The notes beneath the pieces are model-generated. The model had not been told where the DNA came from. It saw only the letters and a program-made list of their open reading frames with translations, and ran no database searches. A DNA stretch of 49,636 bases from Bacillota bacterium (GTDB taxonomy: Bacteria; Bacillota; Clostridia; TANB77; CAG-465), in assembly GCA_023460235.1 (NCBI GenBank), contig JAEWRE010000064.1, forward strand, positions 1 to 49,636, given 5' to 3'. The position numbers and the translations under genes were made by a program. Shown here piece after piece: positions 15,756 through 23,933 of the stretch; positions within the stretch are counted from its first letter, which is position 1, and each line of letters starts with the position of its first letter.

Positions 15756-17789
15756 ATGGGAAAATTAAATTTATTTGGAATGAAAGTTAAAGAAAGGTTA
15801 ATATTTATTCTCTTAATATTTGTCTCTATAGTAACTATAAATATGACATCAAGCAATATATTTGCTGATTCAGATACTTCATACTCTATTGAAAGTTACA
15901 AAATAGATGCAACAGTTATGAAAAATGGAAATATACATGTTGAAGAATATCTAAAATATGATTTTAATACTGGAATGAATGGAATCTATAGGGATATATT
16001 ATTTAGATATATATTTAAAAATCAACCAAACGGAATGGAGGCAACTTCATCAAGGTATCAGGCGGATTCACTAAAAAACATTAATGTGTATGTATCAGAC
16101 AGTTCATTTAGTGATATGAAAAAATATACTGAATTAAGTGAATCATCACTTTCTAATGGTATTTCAGGCTATTATTCAATAACTGATACAATAAATGATG
16201 GATATAGAAGAACTGTAAAGGTATATTCTCCATCATATGATGAGAGTACAAAATATATAAAATATGAATATGATGTAGTTGGAGCGGTTGTAAAATATAA
16301 TGATGCAGCTGAAATATATTGGAATTTCTTAGGAAATAATTGGGAATGTTCAATTTCTGATTTTTCTGTTAATATAATGTTTGAAGGAAGTAACAATAAT
16401 TTAAGTGGTGTAAAAGCATATACTCATTCATATGGAAATATATCAGATGCTGTAATTTATTCAGAAAAAGTTTCATTTTATACCGATTCTGTAAATACTG
16501 ATAAAGCAATTGATGCAAGAGTAGTATTTCCAGCAAGTTATATAGATTATTCTATGAATACTGTAAATAACAATTACGATTATGAAAAACTTTATGCGAT
16601 AGAAAAAGGAATGCAAGAAGATAAACAAAACTATTTATTATCAAATGAGGTATTTGTATATATTTTCTTATTAGCAGTTGTATTTGAAATATTTATTGTT
16701 ATAAGCATATATAGAAATTATACTAAGAAGATGCCAAAGAAAAAAGAAATAGATTATTATACAGATCCATTAGATAATCTTAGTCTTAGTGAATATAATT
16801 ATTTGTCAAATAGAGTATATGGATTCTCTAATTCAAATCTTATGCTTGCAACAATACTTGATCTATCACACAAAAAATATATTACTATGGAGTGCAATAA
16901 GAAGGTTAAAAAATCAGCTTTTGCGTTCAATCAACCAGAATATGATTATAATTTGACGTTAAATGAAGATAAGAATTTATTAAATTTAACTCCATATGAA
17001 ATTACTGTTATAAACTACCTATTTAATAAAAAAATAGGTGATATTACTGATATAAGCAAATTCAAAGATAAAGAAATAGAACTTAATAAAACATTTGAAA
17101 AATTAGGTAAAAATTATTCTGAAATGACAAAATTCAATAAAAAAATGGGGGAATACAATAAAGAAAGTCAAAATAAATTATTTGTTAAATCACCAGGTAA
17201 TTTATATAAGTTAGTATCAATACTTTTTTTAATTGTTGTAGCTCTAATATGTATAAATATATTTGTAATTTCACCAATTAATAGTGCTGATAAAATCTCA
17301 ATGTTAATACTTTCATTATTTTTTGTTGGAATTGCCTCTTTTGTGGATTATATAATCATATACAGTTCATCAATTATAGTAAATGAAATGTATATGAATG
17401 AATATAAAATGCTTATGGGATTAAAGAAATATTTAAATGATTATAGTAAAATTAAAGAAAGATATCCAATTGAGTTAGCTCTTTGGGATAGATATTTAGT
17501 CTTTGCTACAATATTTGGAATTGCAAATAAAGTTGCAAAAGAATTTAAAGAACAATTAATAATGAATGGGTACGATGGTGACGATATATTTATTAATTAT
17601 CCTTTATTAAATATGGCATATAATTCAATGACGATAAATTCATATGCTGCATCATCTACTGGCACTAGTTCATCTGGAGGATATTCAGGTGGCGGAAGCG
17701 GAGGCGGAGGCCGGTGGTGGTGGAGGCGGAGGAGCCTTTTAGGAATCTTTGTTAATAATTGGGATGTAAACCCTCTAAAAATGCTATAA
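15756..17789 (+). CDS. DUF2207-family membrane protein, probable 3' frameshift
   Basis: The frame as written gives 677 residues. A signal peptide (about 1-38, cleavable near NIFADS) leads a DUF2207 ectodomain (YKIDATVMKNGNIHVEEYLKY...GIYRDI). A transmembrane helix follows near 292-312, then a cytoplasmic region, and two helices near 490-540. DUF2207 proteins usually end in a long Gly run closed by GGGAF-stop. Here, after GGYSGGGSGGGG the frame slips at about 17706-17713 and reads RWWWRRRSLLGIF to a stop at 17789. One base over, the sequence reads GGGGGGGAF and stops at 17742. So a one-base insertion, a sequencing error or a slippery site is likely. Function of the family is unknown. Confidence 0.85.
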   Translation: MGKLNLFGMKVKERLIFILLIFVSIVTINMTSSNIFADSDTSYSIESYKIDATVMKNGNIHVEEYLKYDFNTGMNGIYRDILFRYIFKNQPNGMEATSSRYQADSLKNINVYVSDSSFSDMKKYTELSESSLSNGISGYYSITDTINDGYRRTVKVYSPSYDESTKYIKYEYDVVGAVVKYNDAAEIYWNFLGNNWECSISDFSVNIMFEGSNNNLSGVKAYTHSYGNISDAVIYSEKVSFYTDSVNTDKAIDARVVFPASYIDYSMNTVNNNYDYEKLYAIEKGMQEDKQNYLLSNEVFVYIFLLAVVFEIFIVISIYRNYTKKMPKKKEIDYYTDPLDNLSLSEYNYLSNRVYGFSNSNLMLATILDLSHKKYITMECNKKVKKSAFAFNQPEYDYNLTLNEDKNLLNLTPYEITVINYLFNKKIGDITDISKFKDKEIELNKTFEKLGKNYSEMTKFNKKMGEYNKESQNKLFVKSPGNLYKLVSILFLIVVALICINIFVISPINSADKISMLILSLFFVGIASFVDYIIIYSSSIIVNEMYMNEYKMLMGLKKYLNDYSKIKERYPIELALWDRYLVFATIFGIANKVAKEFKEQLIMNGYDGDDIFINYPLLNMAYNSMTINSYAASSTGTSSSGGYSGGGSGGGGRWWWRRRSLLGIFVNNWDVNPLKML

Positions 17790-17796
17790 ATGTAAG

Positions 17797-17832
17797 AATC
17801 GGAATGAAATTTGAATTCATTCCGATTTTTGT
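17797..17832 (+). terminator. Intrinsic terminator
   Basis: AATCGGAATGAA...TTCATTCCGATT, 12-bp stem, then TTTG. It is similar in sequence to the terminator at 19980-20015. Confidence 0.85.
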
Positions 17833-17912
17833 GTGTGAAAACCTTAGGCCCTACCTAGGATCTAAAAAAGCAGTATCATTGAATGGATAATATTTAAACT
17901 ATAAAAAACGTA

Positions 17913-17946
17913 TTTTTCAACATTTTTGTAATAAAATGTTGAAAAA
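17913..17946. promoter_or_regulatory. 14-bp perfect inverted repeat overlapping a -35
   Basis: TTTTTCAACATTTT (17913-17926) and AAAATGTTGAAAAA (17933-17946), 6-nt loop. The right arm contains the -35 of the next gene. A near copy, with one extra base in the left arm, precedes the paralogue at about 20710-20742, so it is probably an operator. Confidence 0.6.
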
Positions 17947-17967
17947 AAGTTTTATATTCTATATAAT
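17939..17967 (+). promoter_or_regulatory. Promoter of first pilin-like surface protein
   Basis: TTGAAA (17939-17944), 17-bp spacer, TATAAT (17962-17967). Identical in the paralogue (20735-20763). Confidence 0.8.
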
Positions 17968-17996
17968 TATTAAAGAATAATATATGGAGGTTTTAT

Positions 17997-19805
17997 ATGA
18001 AAAGTAAGGGTATTTCTTTAATTGTACTTATTATAACAATAATTGTTATAATAATACTTTCAGGAGCAGTTATATTAAATTTGAGTAAGAATAATCCAAT
18101 AGAAAGTGCAAAAAAAGCAAAATTTCAAAGTGATATAGATACATTTAAAAGTGAGCTTTCAATGTATGTCTTAGGTAAATCATCAAATACTGAAGGAAAC
18201 TATGATCCAAAACTGCTTAATGCAGATAAAAGTGGATCAACAGAAAATGGAAGTCAAACTAGTGATACAACAAGACCAATAACAGAGATAATATTGTCAA
18301 TGAAAGGCACAAAGTATGATGAAAAGCTAAAAGTAGAAGCAGGACAATTAGTATATATAGGAAGTAATATAACAGAATCAAACTGGGCAGATGGATTAAT
18401 TGAAGTAAAAGGCTTTAATATAAATGTAACAGTAAAACCGAGAGCCACTAAAATAGGTGGAAAAGTTAAAGTATCAGGTGTATTAGTGGATATAACAAAA
18501 TTAGAATCATGCAAAATATATTTAAGTCAGGAAAGTGGAAAAAGACCAAATACACCAGCTGTAATAGTTTCAAAAGAAAATTTAAAAGAAGACATGACAT
18601 TTGATATAACTGATGGAGTAGAACCAGATAAAACATACTATATAATAATAGATATAAAAATGAGTAATGAAAACAATGTTAGAACAAAAGAAATAAAAGT
18701 AATATCGTCATCAGATGTTTCAAATGCAAATGTACCAGTACTCACAACAGGGCTCACAGCAAAGAAATGGAATGGAGATAGTTGGGAGACAGTAACAGAA
18801 CCAACAAACGATACATCATGGTATAATTATTCATCAAAAAAATGGGCAAATGCACAAACTGCAGATGGAAGTATGTGGGTATGGATACCAAGATACGAGT
18901 ACAAAATACCAACGCTACATAGTTCAACAGTACAAACAATAGAAATAAATTTTATAAGTGAAGAACTAACAACAGCAACAAACGGATATATAATACATCC
19001 AGCATTTTCATTTGGAAGTACACAGTTAGAAGGAATATGGGTAGCAAAATTTGAGGCAAGTGGAACAACAAGTGAAATAGATATAAAGCCAGGAGTAACA
19101 TCACTTAGGAATATATCAATAAATGAAATGTTTAAAGCATGTAGAAATATGGAAACAAACTCAAAATATGGATGGGGTACAAGTGGAAGTGGGATAGATA
19201 CTCACTTAATGAAAAATAGTGAATGGGGGGCAGTGGCATATCTTTCAAGTAGTAGTTATGGTAAAATTGGAGAAATATGGATAAATCCAAATAGTAGATA
19301 CTTAACAGGGCAAGCTGGAACAAGTGTAAATGCTAGTAGTACAACAATCACATACCCATATGACAATGCAACATATGGAGTAAATGCAAGTACTACCGGA
19401 AACGTATACGGAGTATATGATATGAGTGGTGGCGCATGGGAATATACAGCGGCATACGTAAATAATGGAAAAAGTAGTCTAACATCATATGGATTAAGTT
19501 TAGTAGAGTCAGCAGGGCAATATAAAGATGTATATACATCAAATGAAGATACACAAGAAGGTAACTACTCAAATAGCTCAGAAAAAGTAGGAGATACGGT
19601 GTACGAAACATCAACATCATGCAGAGGAATTACATCATGGTATAGTGACTACTCAGACATGCCATATTCAACTACTCCATTCTTCTTACGTGGTGGTACT
19701 TTTGAAAGTGGTTCAAGTGCTGGTATATTTGGTTTTAGTGGAATCTATGGAAATATGAACTCGTACTTTTCATTTCGTCCCGTGCTTGTTTCAAGCTTGA
19801 TTTAG
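17997..19805 (+). CDS. Pilin-signal surface protein with C-terminal FGE/C-type-lectin-like domain; candidate DGR target
   Basis: 602 residues, SD TGGAGG. The N-terminus MKSKG-ISLIVLIITIIVIIILSG has the type IV prepilin form (basic leader, Gly, ~20 hydrophobic residues) but Val replaces the usual Glu5. Residues to about 240 match the protein at 20793. A linker domain (TAKKWNGDSWETV...MWVWIPRYEYKIP) leads to a formylglycine-generating-enzyme-like fold (GIWVAKFEASG, EWGAVAYLSS, GVYDMSGGAWEYTA) ending RGGTFESGSSAGIFGFSGI...SFRPVLV. Every Arg before the end is AGA or AGG, yet both Arg in the last 40 codons are CGT and most Gly become GGT. That switch, the fold and the RGG...FRPVL frame match diversity-generating retroelement targets. 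Surface exposure and ligand binding are inferred. Confidence 0.85.
   Translation: MKSKGISLIVLIITIIVIIILSGAVILNLSKNNPIESAKKAKFQSDIDTFKSELSMYVLGKSSNTEGNYDPKLLNADKSGSTENGSQTSDTTRPITEIILSMKGTKYDEKLKVEAGQLVYIGSNITESNWADGLIEVKGFNINVTVKPRATKIGGKVKVSGVLVDITKLESCKIYLSQESGKRPNTPAVIVSKENLKEDMTFDITDGVEPDKTYYIIIDIKMSNENNVRTKEIKVISSSDVSNANVPVLTTGLTAKKWNGDSWETVTEPTNDTSWYNYSSKKWANAQTADGSMWVWIPRYEYKIPTLHSSTVQTIEINFISEELTTATNGYIIHPAFSFGSTQLEGIWVAKFEASGTTSEIDIKPGVTSLRNISINEMFKACRNMETNSKYGWGTSGSGIDTHLMKNSEWGAVAYLSSSSYGKIGEIWINPNSRYLTGQAGTSVNASSTTITYPYDNATYGVNASTTGNVYGVYDMSGGAWEYTAAYVNNGKSSLTSYGLSLVESAGQYKDVYTSNEDTQEGNYSNSSEKVGDTVYETSTSCRGITSWYSDYSDMPYSTTPFFLRGGTFESGSSAGIFGFSGIYGNMNSYFSFRPVLVSSLI
19689..19790 (+). 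other. Candidate DGR variable region, gene 1
   Basis: Codons from CGT 19689 to GTT 19788 encode RGGTFESGSSAGIFGFSG... to FRPVLV. Conserved positions use codons poor in A (CGT, GGT, GCT, TTT, CCC), while variable-looking positions are those an AAT/AAC template could yield (Thr, Ser, Gly, Ile, Tyr, Asn). Template repeat and reverse transcriptase are not in the window. Confidence 0.5.
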
Positions 19806-20092
19806 CTTAACGACGATCCTAACTCTGATGTTTTTGCACTTTAATAAAGACAATGATATTTTTGAAAATTAGTAAAAATTAGAAATAATAATTAAATTAA
19901 ATTTTATATAATTAATTGAATAATCGGTTCAAAGTCAATAGTTGGGGTATCAAATCCTAAAAATTGCCAGAACTGTAGGAATCAGAATGAATTTTAAATT
20001 CATTCTGATTCTTTTCAGTATAATATATATTTTAAGTATGCTAAAGGCTCCAAACCAAATTTGGAGTATTATGTAGAGTGAAGATAAGAGTA
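19806..20092 (+). other. Intergenic sequence with terminator and repeat element
   Basis: No gene seen. 19937-20015 resembles 17752-17832 (both read about TTGGG..T..AAA.CCT.AAAAAT.GC, then a GGAATCAGAATGAA-type hairpin). The hairpin AATCAGAATGAATTT / AAATTCATTCTGATT (about 19980-20011) followed by CTTTTC acts as a terminator. CTCCAAA-CCAAA-TTTGGAG (20048-20066) is a small hairpin next to the dead transposase. Confidence 0.55.
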
Positions 20093-20590
20093 TTAAATAT
20101 TAGCATTACGAATTTTAATTCTATTTGTAAAATTATTCAGATTTCTAAAACCATATCCAGAACGTTTAATTACTTTAATTTTATTGTTTTTTCCTTCAGT
20201 GGCACTGCTAGTATAATTTGTTTTAAAAGAATTTAAAATCTCTTTATTCCATTTTAGTAATGTTTCAGTAGCAGATTTAAACTTTTTAATAGTTGAAGAT
20301 TCAGGATCACTTAACCATTCTTTAAAAAGTTTACACTTTTGTTCATAAGAATCAGCATCTTTAATTCTAAGGAAACTTTGATAAATGTTTTGTAACCATT
20401 AATAGGAACATGCTTAATAGATTGTAGTCTATGATCATGAATTCTTGTGGTATCAATACCACAACATGCACAAGGAGTAGGAATATTCTTCTTAGAAATA
20501 TAGGAATTAGCTATATTAGTTTTAGCATCGACAGAAGTTTTAGATAAAATTATGTTTTTATCTTGAAATTTTAATTTATGGTATCATTAT
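20093..20590 (-). pseudogene. ISL3-family transposase remnant with the core deleted
   Basis: The minus strand encodes the ISL3 zinc-finger N-terminus (TPCACCGIDTTRIHDHRLQ, IKHVPINGYKTF) and, in another frame, the typical C-terminus (LFKEWLSDPE, ATETLLKWNKEILNSF, SATEGKNNKIKVIKRSGYGF, NRIKIRNANI) ending at TAA 20093. The catalytic DDE core between them is gone: NGYKTFI runs straight into C-terminal sequence. Upstream stops break the 5' end. Terminal inverted repeats are not obvious. It lies between two paralogous surface genes and may record the rearrangement that duplicated them. Confidence 0.82.
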
Positions 20591-20734
20591 TTTGCAATTA
20601 AATCACCCTTTCTATGTGCTTGGTAACTTGATTTTAAGAATATATGAATTAATTGTTCTAATTTTTAAAATAATTTAACATAATATTTTAAATCATAAAA
20701 AACATTGTTTTTCAGACATTTTTGTATAAAAATG

Positions 20735-20763
20735 TTGAAAAAAAGTTTTATATTCTATATAAT
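20735..20763 (+). promoter_or_regulatory. Promoter of second pilin-like surface protein
   Basis: TTGAAA-17-TATAAT. Sequence from about 20733 through the start codon is identical to the first copy. The upstream dyad here has an extra G in its left arm. Confidence 0.8.
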
Positions 20764-20792
20764 TATTAAAGAATAATATATGGAGGTTTTAT

Positions 20793-23633
20793 ATGAAAAG
20801 TAAGGGTATTTCTTTAATTGTACTTATTATAACGATAATTGTTATAATAATACTTTCAGGAGCAGTTATATTAAATTTGAGTAAGAATAATCCAATAGAA
20901 AGTGCAAAAAAAGCAAAATTCCAAAGTGATATAGATACATTTAAAAGTGAGCTGTCATTGTATGTATTAGGAAAATCATCAAACACTGAAGGAAACTATG
21001 ATCCAAAACTGCTTAATGCAGATAAAGGTGGATCAACAGAAAATGGAAGTCAAACGATTGATACTACAAGACCAATAACAGAGATAATATCTTCAATGAA
21101 AGGCACAAAGTATGATGAAAAGTTAAAAGTAGAAGCAGGAGAGTTAGTATATATAGGAGATAATATAGCGGAATCAAACTGGGCAGATGGATTAATCGAA
21201 GTAAAAGGTTTTAGCATAAATGTAGCACTAACACCAGGGGATACACATATAGCTGGAACAATCTCAATAACTGGAGCACTTGTAGATATATCAAAACTAG
21301 AATCATGTAAAATATATTTAAGTGAAGAAAGCGGTAAAAGATCAGATACACCAGCAGTAACAATAGCAGCGCAAGATTTAAAATCAGAAATGGCGTTTGA
21401 TATAACAAATGGAGTAGAGCCATACAAGACATACTATGTAATAGTAGATGTAAAGATGAGTAATGAGGGAAGTGTAAGAACAAAAGAAATAAAAGTTATA
21501 TCATCATTAGATAATTCAGCACCTCAAAAACCACAAATTTCAAAACCGGAATACTCAAAAGATTTAATAGTATCGCCAATAGCAATAACTTTAAAAGATA
21601 ATAATGGGGAAAGTGGAATAAATAAAACAGGAAGTAAATATATAATAGATCAAACATTAACAAATTATGAAGAAGATGATGTGATATGGAATACAGCAAC
21701 AGGTTTAACATTAGAAAACTTTGCAGGAGATACAGCAACAATAGCAAAAGAAGTACCAAGTGATGGAGCATATTATATCCATGTATTAGCAGTTGATAAT
21801 GCAGGAAACAAATCAAGTAATACATCAAGTAAAGTAATAGTAGATACAATAGTACCAAATGAAGCAGAAATAACAATACCAGCAAATACAGCAACAAATA
21901 ATGTACAAGCAACAGTAAAATTAAGTGATAATACAAATGGAAGTGGAATTGATTTAAGCAACTGCAAATATATATACAGCACAGTAACATTACCATATGG
22001 AGATACTGAGACAATATGGGATTCAGCAATAGCGTTTACAAGTGAAACACAGGTAATAACAGTAACATCAAGTACAGATGAAGTACACTATTTACATGTA
22101 TTGCTAGTAGATAGAGCTGGAAATAGAAGAGAAGTATTATCTTCAGGAGTAACAACAAATACAAGTACTCCAGTAGCTCCAAGTATAACAGGAACAGTAG
22201 CAACAAATGTGTGGACAAAAGATGATGTAACATTAACAGTAGGTACAGTAGCATCTCCTGGAATAACAAAATATGAATATATAATAAATGGAGGAGAATG
22301 GCAAACATATAACAGTACAAATAAAATAGTAATAACTAGTGAAGGAACTAGTGCGGTAAAAGCAAGAGCGGTAAATAATGTAGGAACATTAGGAGCTGAG
22401 AGTACAGGATATATAATAAAAATAGACAAAACAAATCCAGGTATTATACTTGGAAAAGATGGAGGGAAAGATCCAATACAGGCAAGTACAAGTGTAAATA
22501 TAACAGATGCAGGAAGTGGAATAAATACAAGTAAATTACAATATGTATGGGATACACAAAGTAGCACAATGCCATCAAGTGGATGGACAGTATTTGCAAA
22601 TGGATCAACGTTAACAAAAACAGGAGACGGAAGTTATTACTTATGGATAAAAGCAGAAGATAATGTAGGAAATCTAGTAATAATTGCGACAAATAAATTT
22701 ATAGTTGGAGAAGCTGAAATAGTATCGATAGTGCAATCAGTAAACAAAACTTTTTCAGGAGCAACAAGCGGATATTCATATAATAATCCAGTAATTCCAG
22801 CAGGTTTTGTAGCAGTGAATACGGATGATGCAAGTTGGAATGAGTTATCTACAGATTGGGATAAGGGTCTTGTAATTCAAGATCAATATGGAAATCAGTT
22901 TGTATGGGTACCAGTAGATGGTACAAATGTAAAATATGAGAATGACTTTAGTTATCCATCTCAATATGGAGCAACCTCTAGTAATACAACAGATGATACA
23001 TTGCCAAGTGGATTTAGTGTAAGTAATATAACAAGTACTTATAAAGGATTTTATATAGCAAGATATGAATCGATGTTTGATTATAATGGAGGGAATATTA
23101 GGACAGCAAGCAGAAAAAGTATGTATGCAACTGATTGGCCAATAATAAAAAATGCAGCATATGATGGGTATTTATGGAACTATATAAATTATACTGATGC
23201 AAAGATATATTCGGAGAATATGGCAGCAGCATATGGATATAACACATCGCTTATTGGTACAAATTTAATAACAGGAAATGAGTGGGATACAGCAATGAAA
23301 TGGATAAAAAACTCAAATAAAAGCGTAATTAATTCTAGAAATTGGGGTAATCATCGCAATGCGTCATCACCTGCTAATATATCTGGTTATGGAAAATTAC
23401 AAATATCAGGATATACTAATTATTGGAAGGCAAAAAATATATATGATTTAGCCGGTAATCTTCAAGAATTGACAAATGAGAAAGCTGATATTGCATCCGG
23501 TAGTGGTGTAGTGTCTCGTAGTGGTTCATACGTTGGTGCTGGTGATGATACTCCAGTCGCTTACCGTCTTTTCTATAATGTTACCAATACAAGTGGAAAT
23601 TTAGGTTTTCGTGTAGCACTTTATATAAAATAG
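20793..23633 (+). CDS. Pilin-signal, Ig-repeat surface protein with FGE-like C-terminus; candidate DGR target
   Basis: 946 residues. The first ~240 residues are a close copy of the protein at 17997, including the pilin-like signal lacking Glu5. Four Ig-like repeats follow (about 245-640), each with AVDNAGN/VDRAGN/AEDNVGN endings; the last (QYVWDTQSSTMPSSGWTVFA...YYLWIKAED) is homologous to the repeat at window bases 1-150. The C-terminal ~300 residues form an FGE/SUMF1-like module (IPAGFVAVNT, NQFVWVPVDG, GFYIARYES, GNEWDTAMKWI, YDLAGNLQELTNE, RSGSY, GFRVALYIK). Cys and catalytic residues of true FGE are absent, so it is a binding fold. Arg codons switch from AGA/AGG to CGC/CGT near the end. 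Confidence 0.85.
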   Translation: MKSKGISLIVLIITIIVIIILSGAVILNLSKNNPIESAKKAKFQSDIDTFKSELSLYVLGKSSNTEGNYDPKLLNADKGGSTENGSQTIDTTRPITEIISSMKGTKYDEKLKVEAGELVYIGDNIAESNWADGLIEVKGFSINVALTPGDTHIAGTISITGALVDISKLESCKIYLSEESGKRSDTPAVTIAAQDLKSEMAFDITNGVEPYKTYYVIVDVKMSNEGSVRTKEIKVISSLDNSAPQKPQISKPEYSKDLIVSPIAITLKDNNGESGINKTGSKYIIDQTLTNYEEDDVIWNTATGLTLENFAGDTATIAKEVPSDGAYYIHVLAVDNAGNKSSNTSSKVIVDTIVPNEAEITIPANTATNNVQATVKLSDNTNGSGIDLSNCKYIYSTVTLPYGDTETIWDSAIAFTSETQVITVTSSTDEVHYLHVLLVDRAGNRREVLSSGVTTNTSTPVAPSITGTVATNVWTKDDVTLTVGTVASPGITKYEYIINGGEWQTYNSTNKIVITSEGTSAVKARAVNNVGTLGAESTGYIIKIDKTNPGIILGKDGGKDPIQASTSVNITDAGSGINTSKLQYVWDTQSSTMPSSGWTVFANGSTLTKTGDGSYYLWIKAEDNVGNLVIIATNKFIVGEAEIVSIVQSVNKTFSGATSGYSYNNPVIPAGFVAVNTDDASWNELSTDWDKGLVIQDQYGNQFVWVPVDGTNVKYENDFSYPSQYGATSSNTTDDTLPSGFSVSNITSTYKGFYIARYESMFDYNGGNIRTASRKSMYATDWPIIKNAAYDGYLWNYINYTDAKIYSENMAAAYGYNTSLIGTNLITGNEWDTAMKWIKNSNKSVINSRNWGNHRNASSPANISGYGKLQISGYTNYWKAKNIYDLAGNLQELTNEKADIASGSGVVSRSGSYVGAGDDTPVAYRLFYNVTNTSGNLGFRVALYIK
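23517..23625 (+). other. Candidate DGR variable region, gene 2
   Basis: CGT AGT GGT TCA TAC GTT GGT GCT GGT ... GGT TTT CGT: three CGT Arg and mainly GGT Gly within ~35 codons, against AGA/AGG and GGA in most of the gene. It encodes RSGSYVGAGDDTPVAYRLFY then NLGFRVALY, the usual frame of a C-type-lectin variable region. Confidence 0.45.
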
Positions 23634-23933
23634 TAAATTCCTTTTAGTGAATAAATAACATGAGACTGATTGAAGTAGAATTATACATAAAAAGGTAAAT
23701 TATCATGTCAAAAAAGTATTAATTAAATAAACAAAAAAATTGCGTTAAGTAAGCTTTTGAAAGAAATTAAAAAGCAACTTATCAATAGGGTACTTCTTTC
23801 AATAGATAAATAAATCTATTGAAAGGAGTACTTTTGTATAATTTATAACAAAAAAGTACAAATGTTCTTTAAAACTATTGATATAATATTACAACTGTGT
23901 TATAATATTTAATAGGTTTTAAGGAGAGTTTTT
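23634..23933 (+). promoter_or_regulatory. Intergenic: terminator and uvrA promoter
   Basis: No gene seen in 300 bases. Terminator: an 18-bp stem (23790-23807 with 23814-23831, one G-U pair) then TTTT. Promoter: TTGATA (23878-23883), 17-bp spacer, TATAAT (23901-23906). No LexA-like box was recognised between promoter and start. Confidence 0.8.

Noticed and set aside
17997..19805. Functional formylglycine-generating enzyme
   Set aside because: Catalytic cysteines are absent and the protein carries a surface signal; only the fold is present.
19806..20792. DGR reverse transcriptase or template repeat next to the candidate variable region
   Set aside because: Searched by eye on both strands: only terminator, ISL3 remnant and promoter are found; if a DGR exists it lies elsewhere.
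21050..22692. Several Leu/Tyr-rich minus-strand frames inside the surface-protein gene
   Set aside because: They mirror the Thr/Asn/Ser/Val codons of the real repeats; no SD, no domain.
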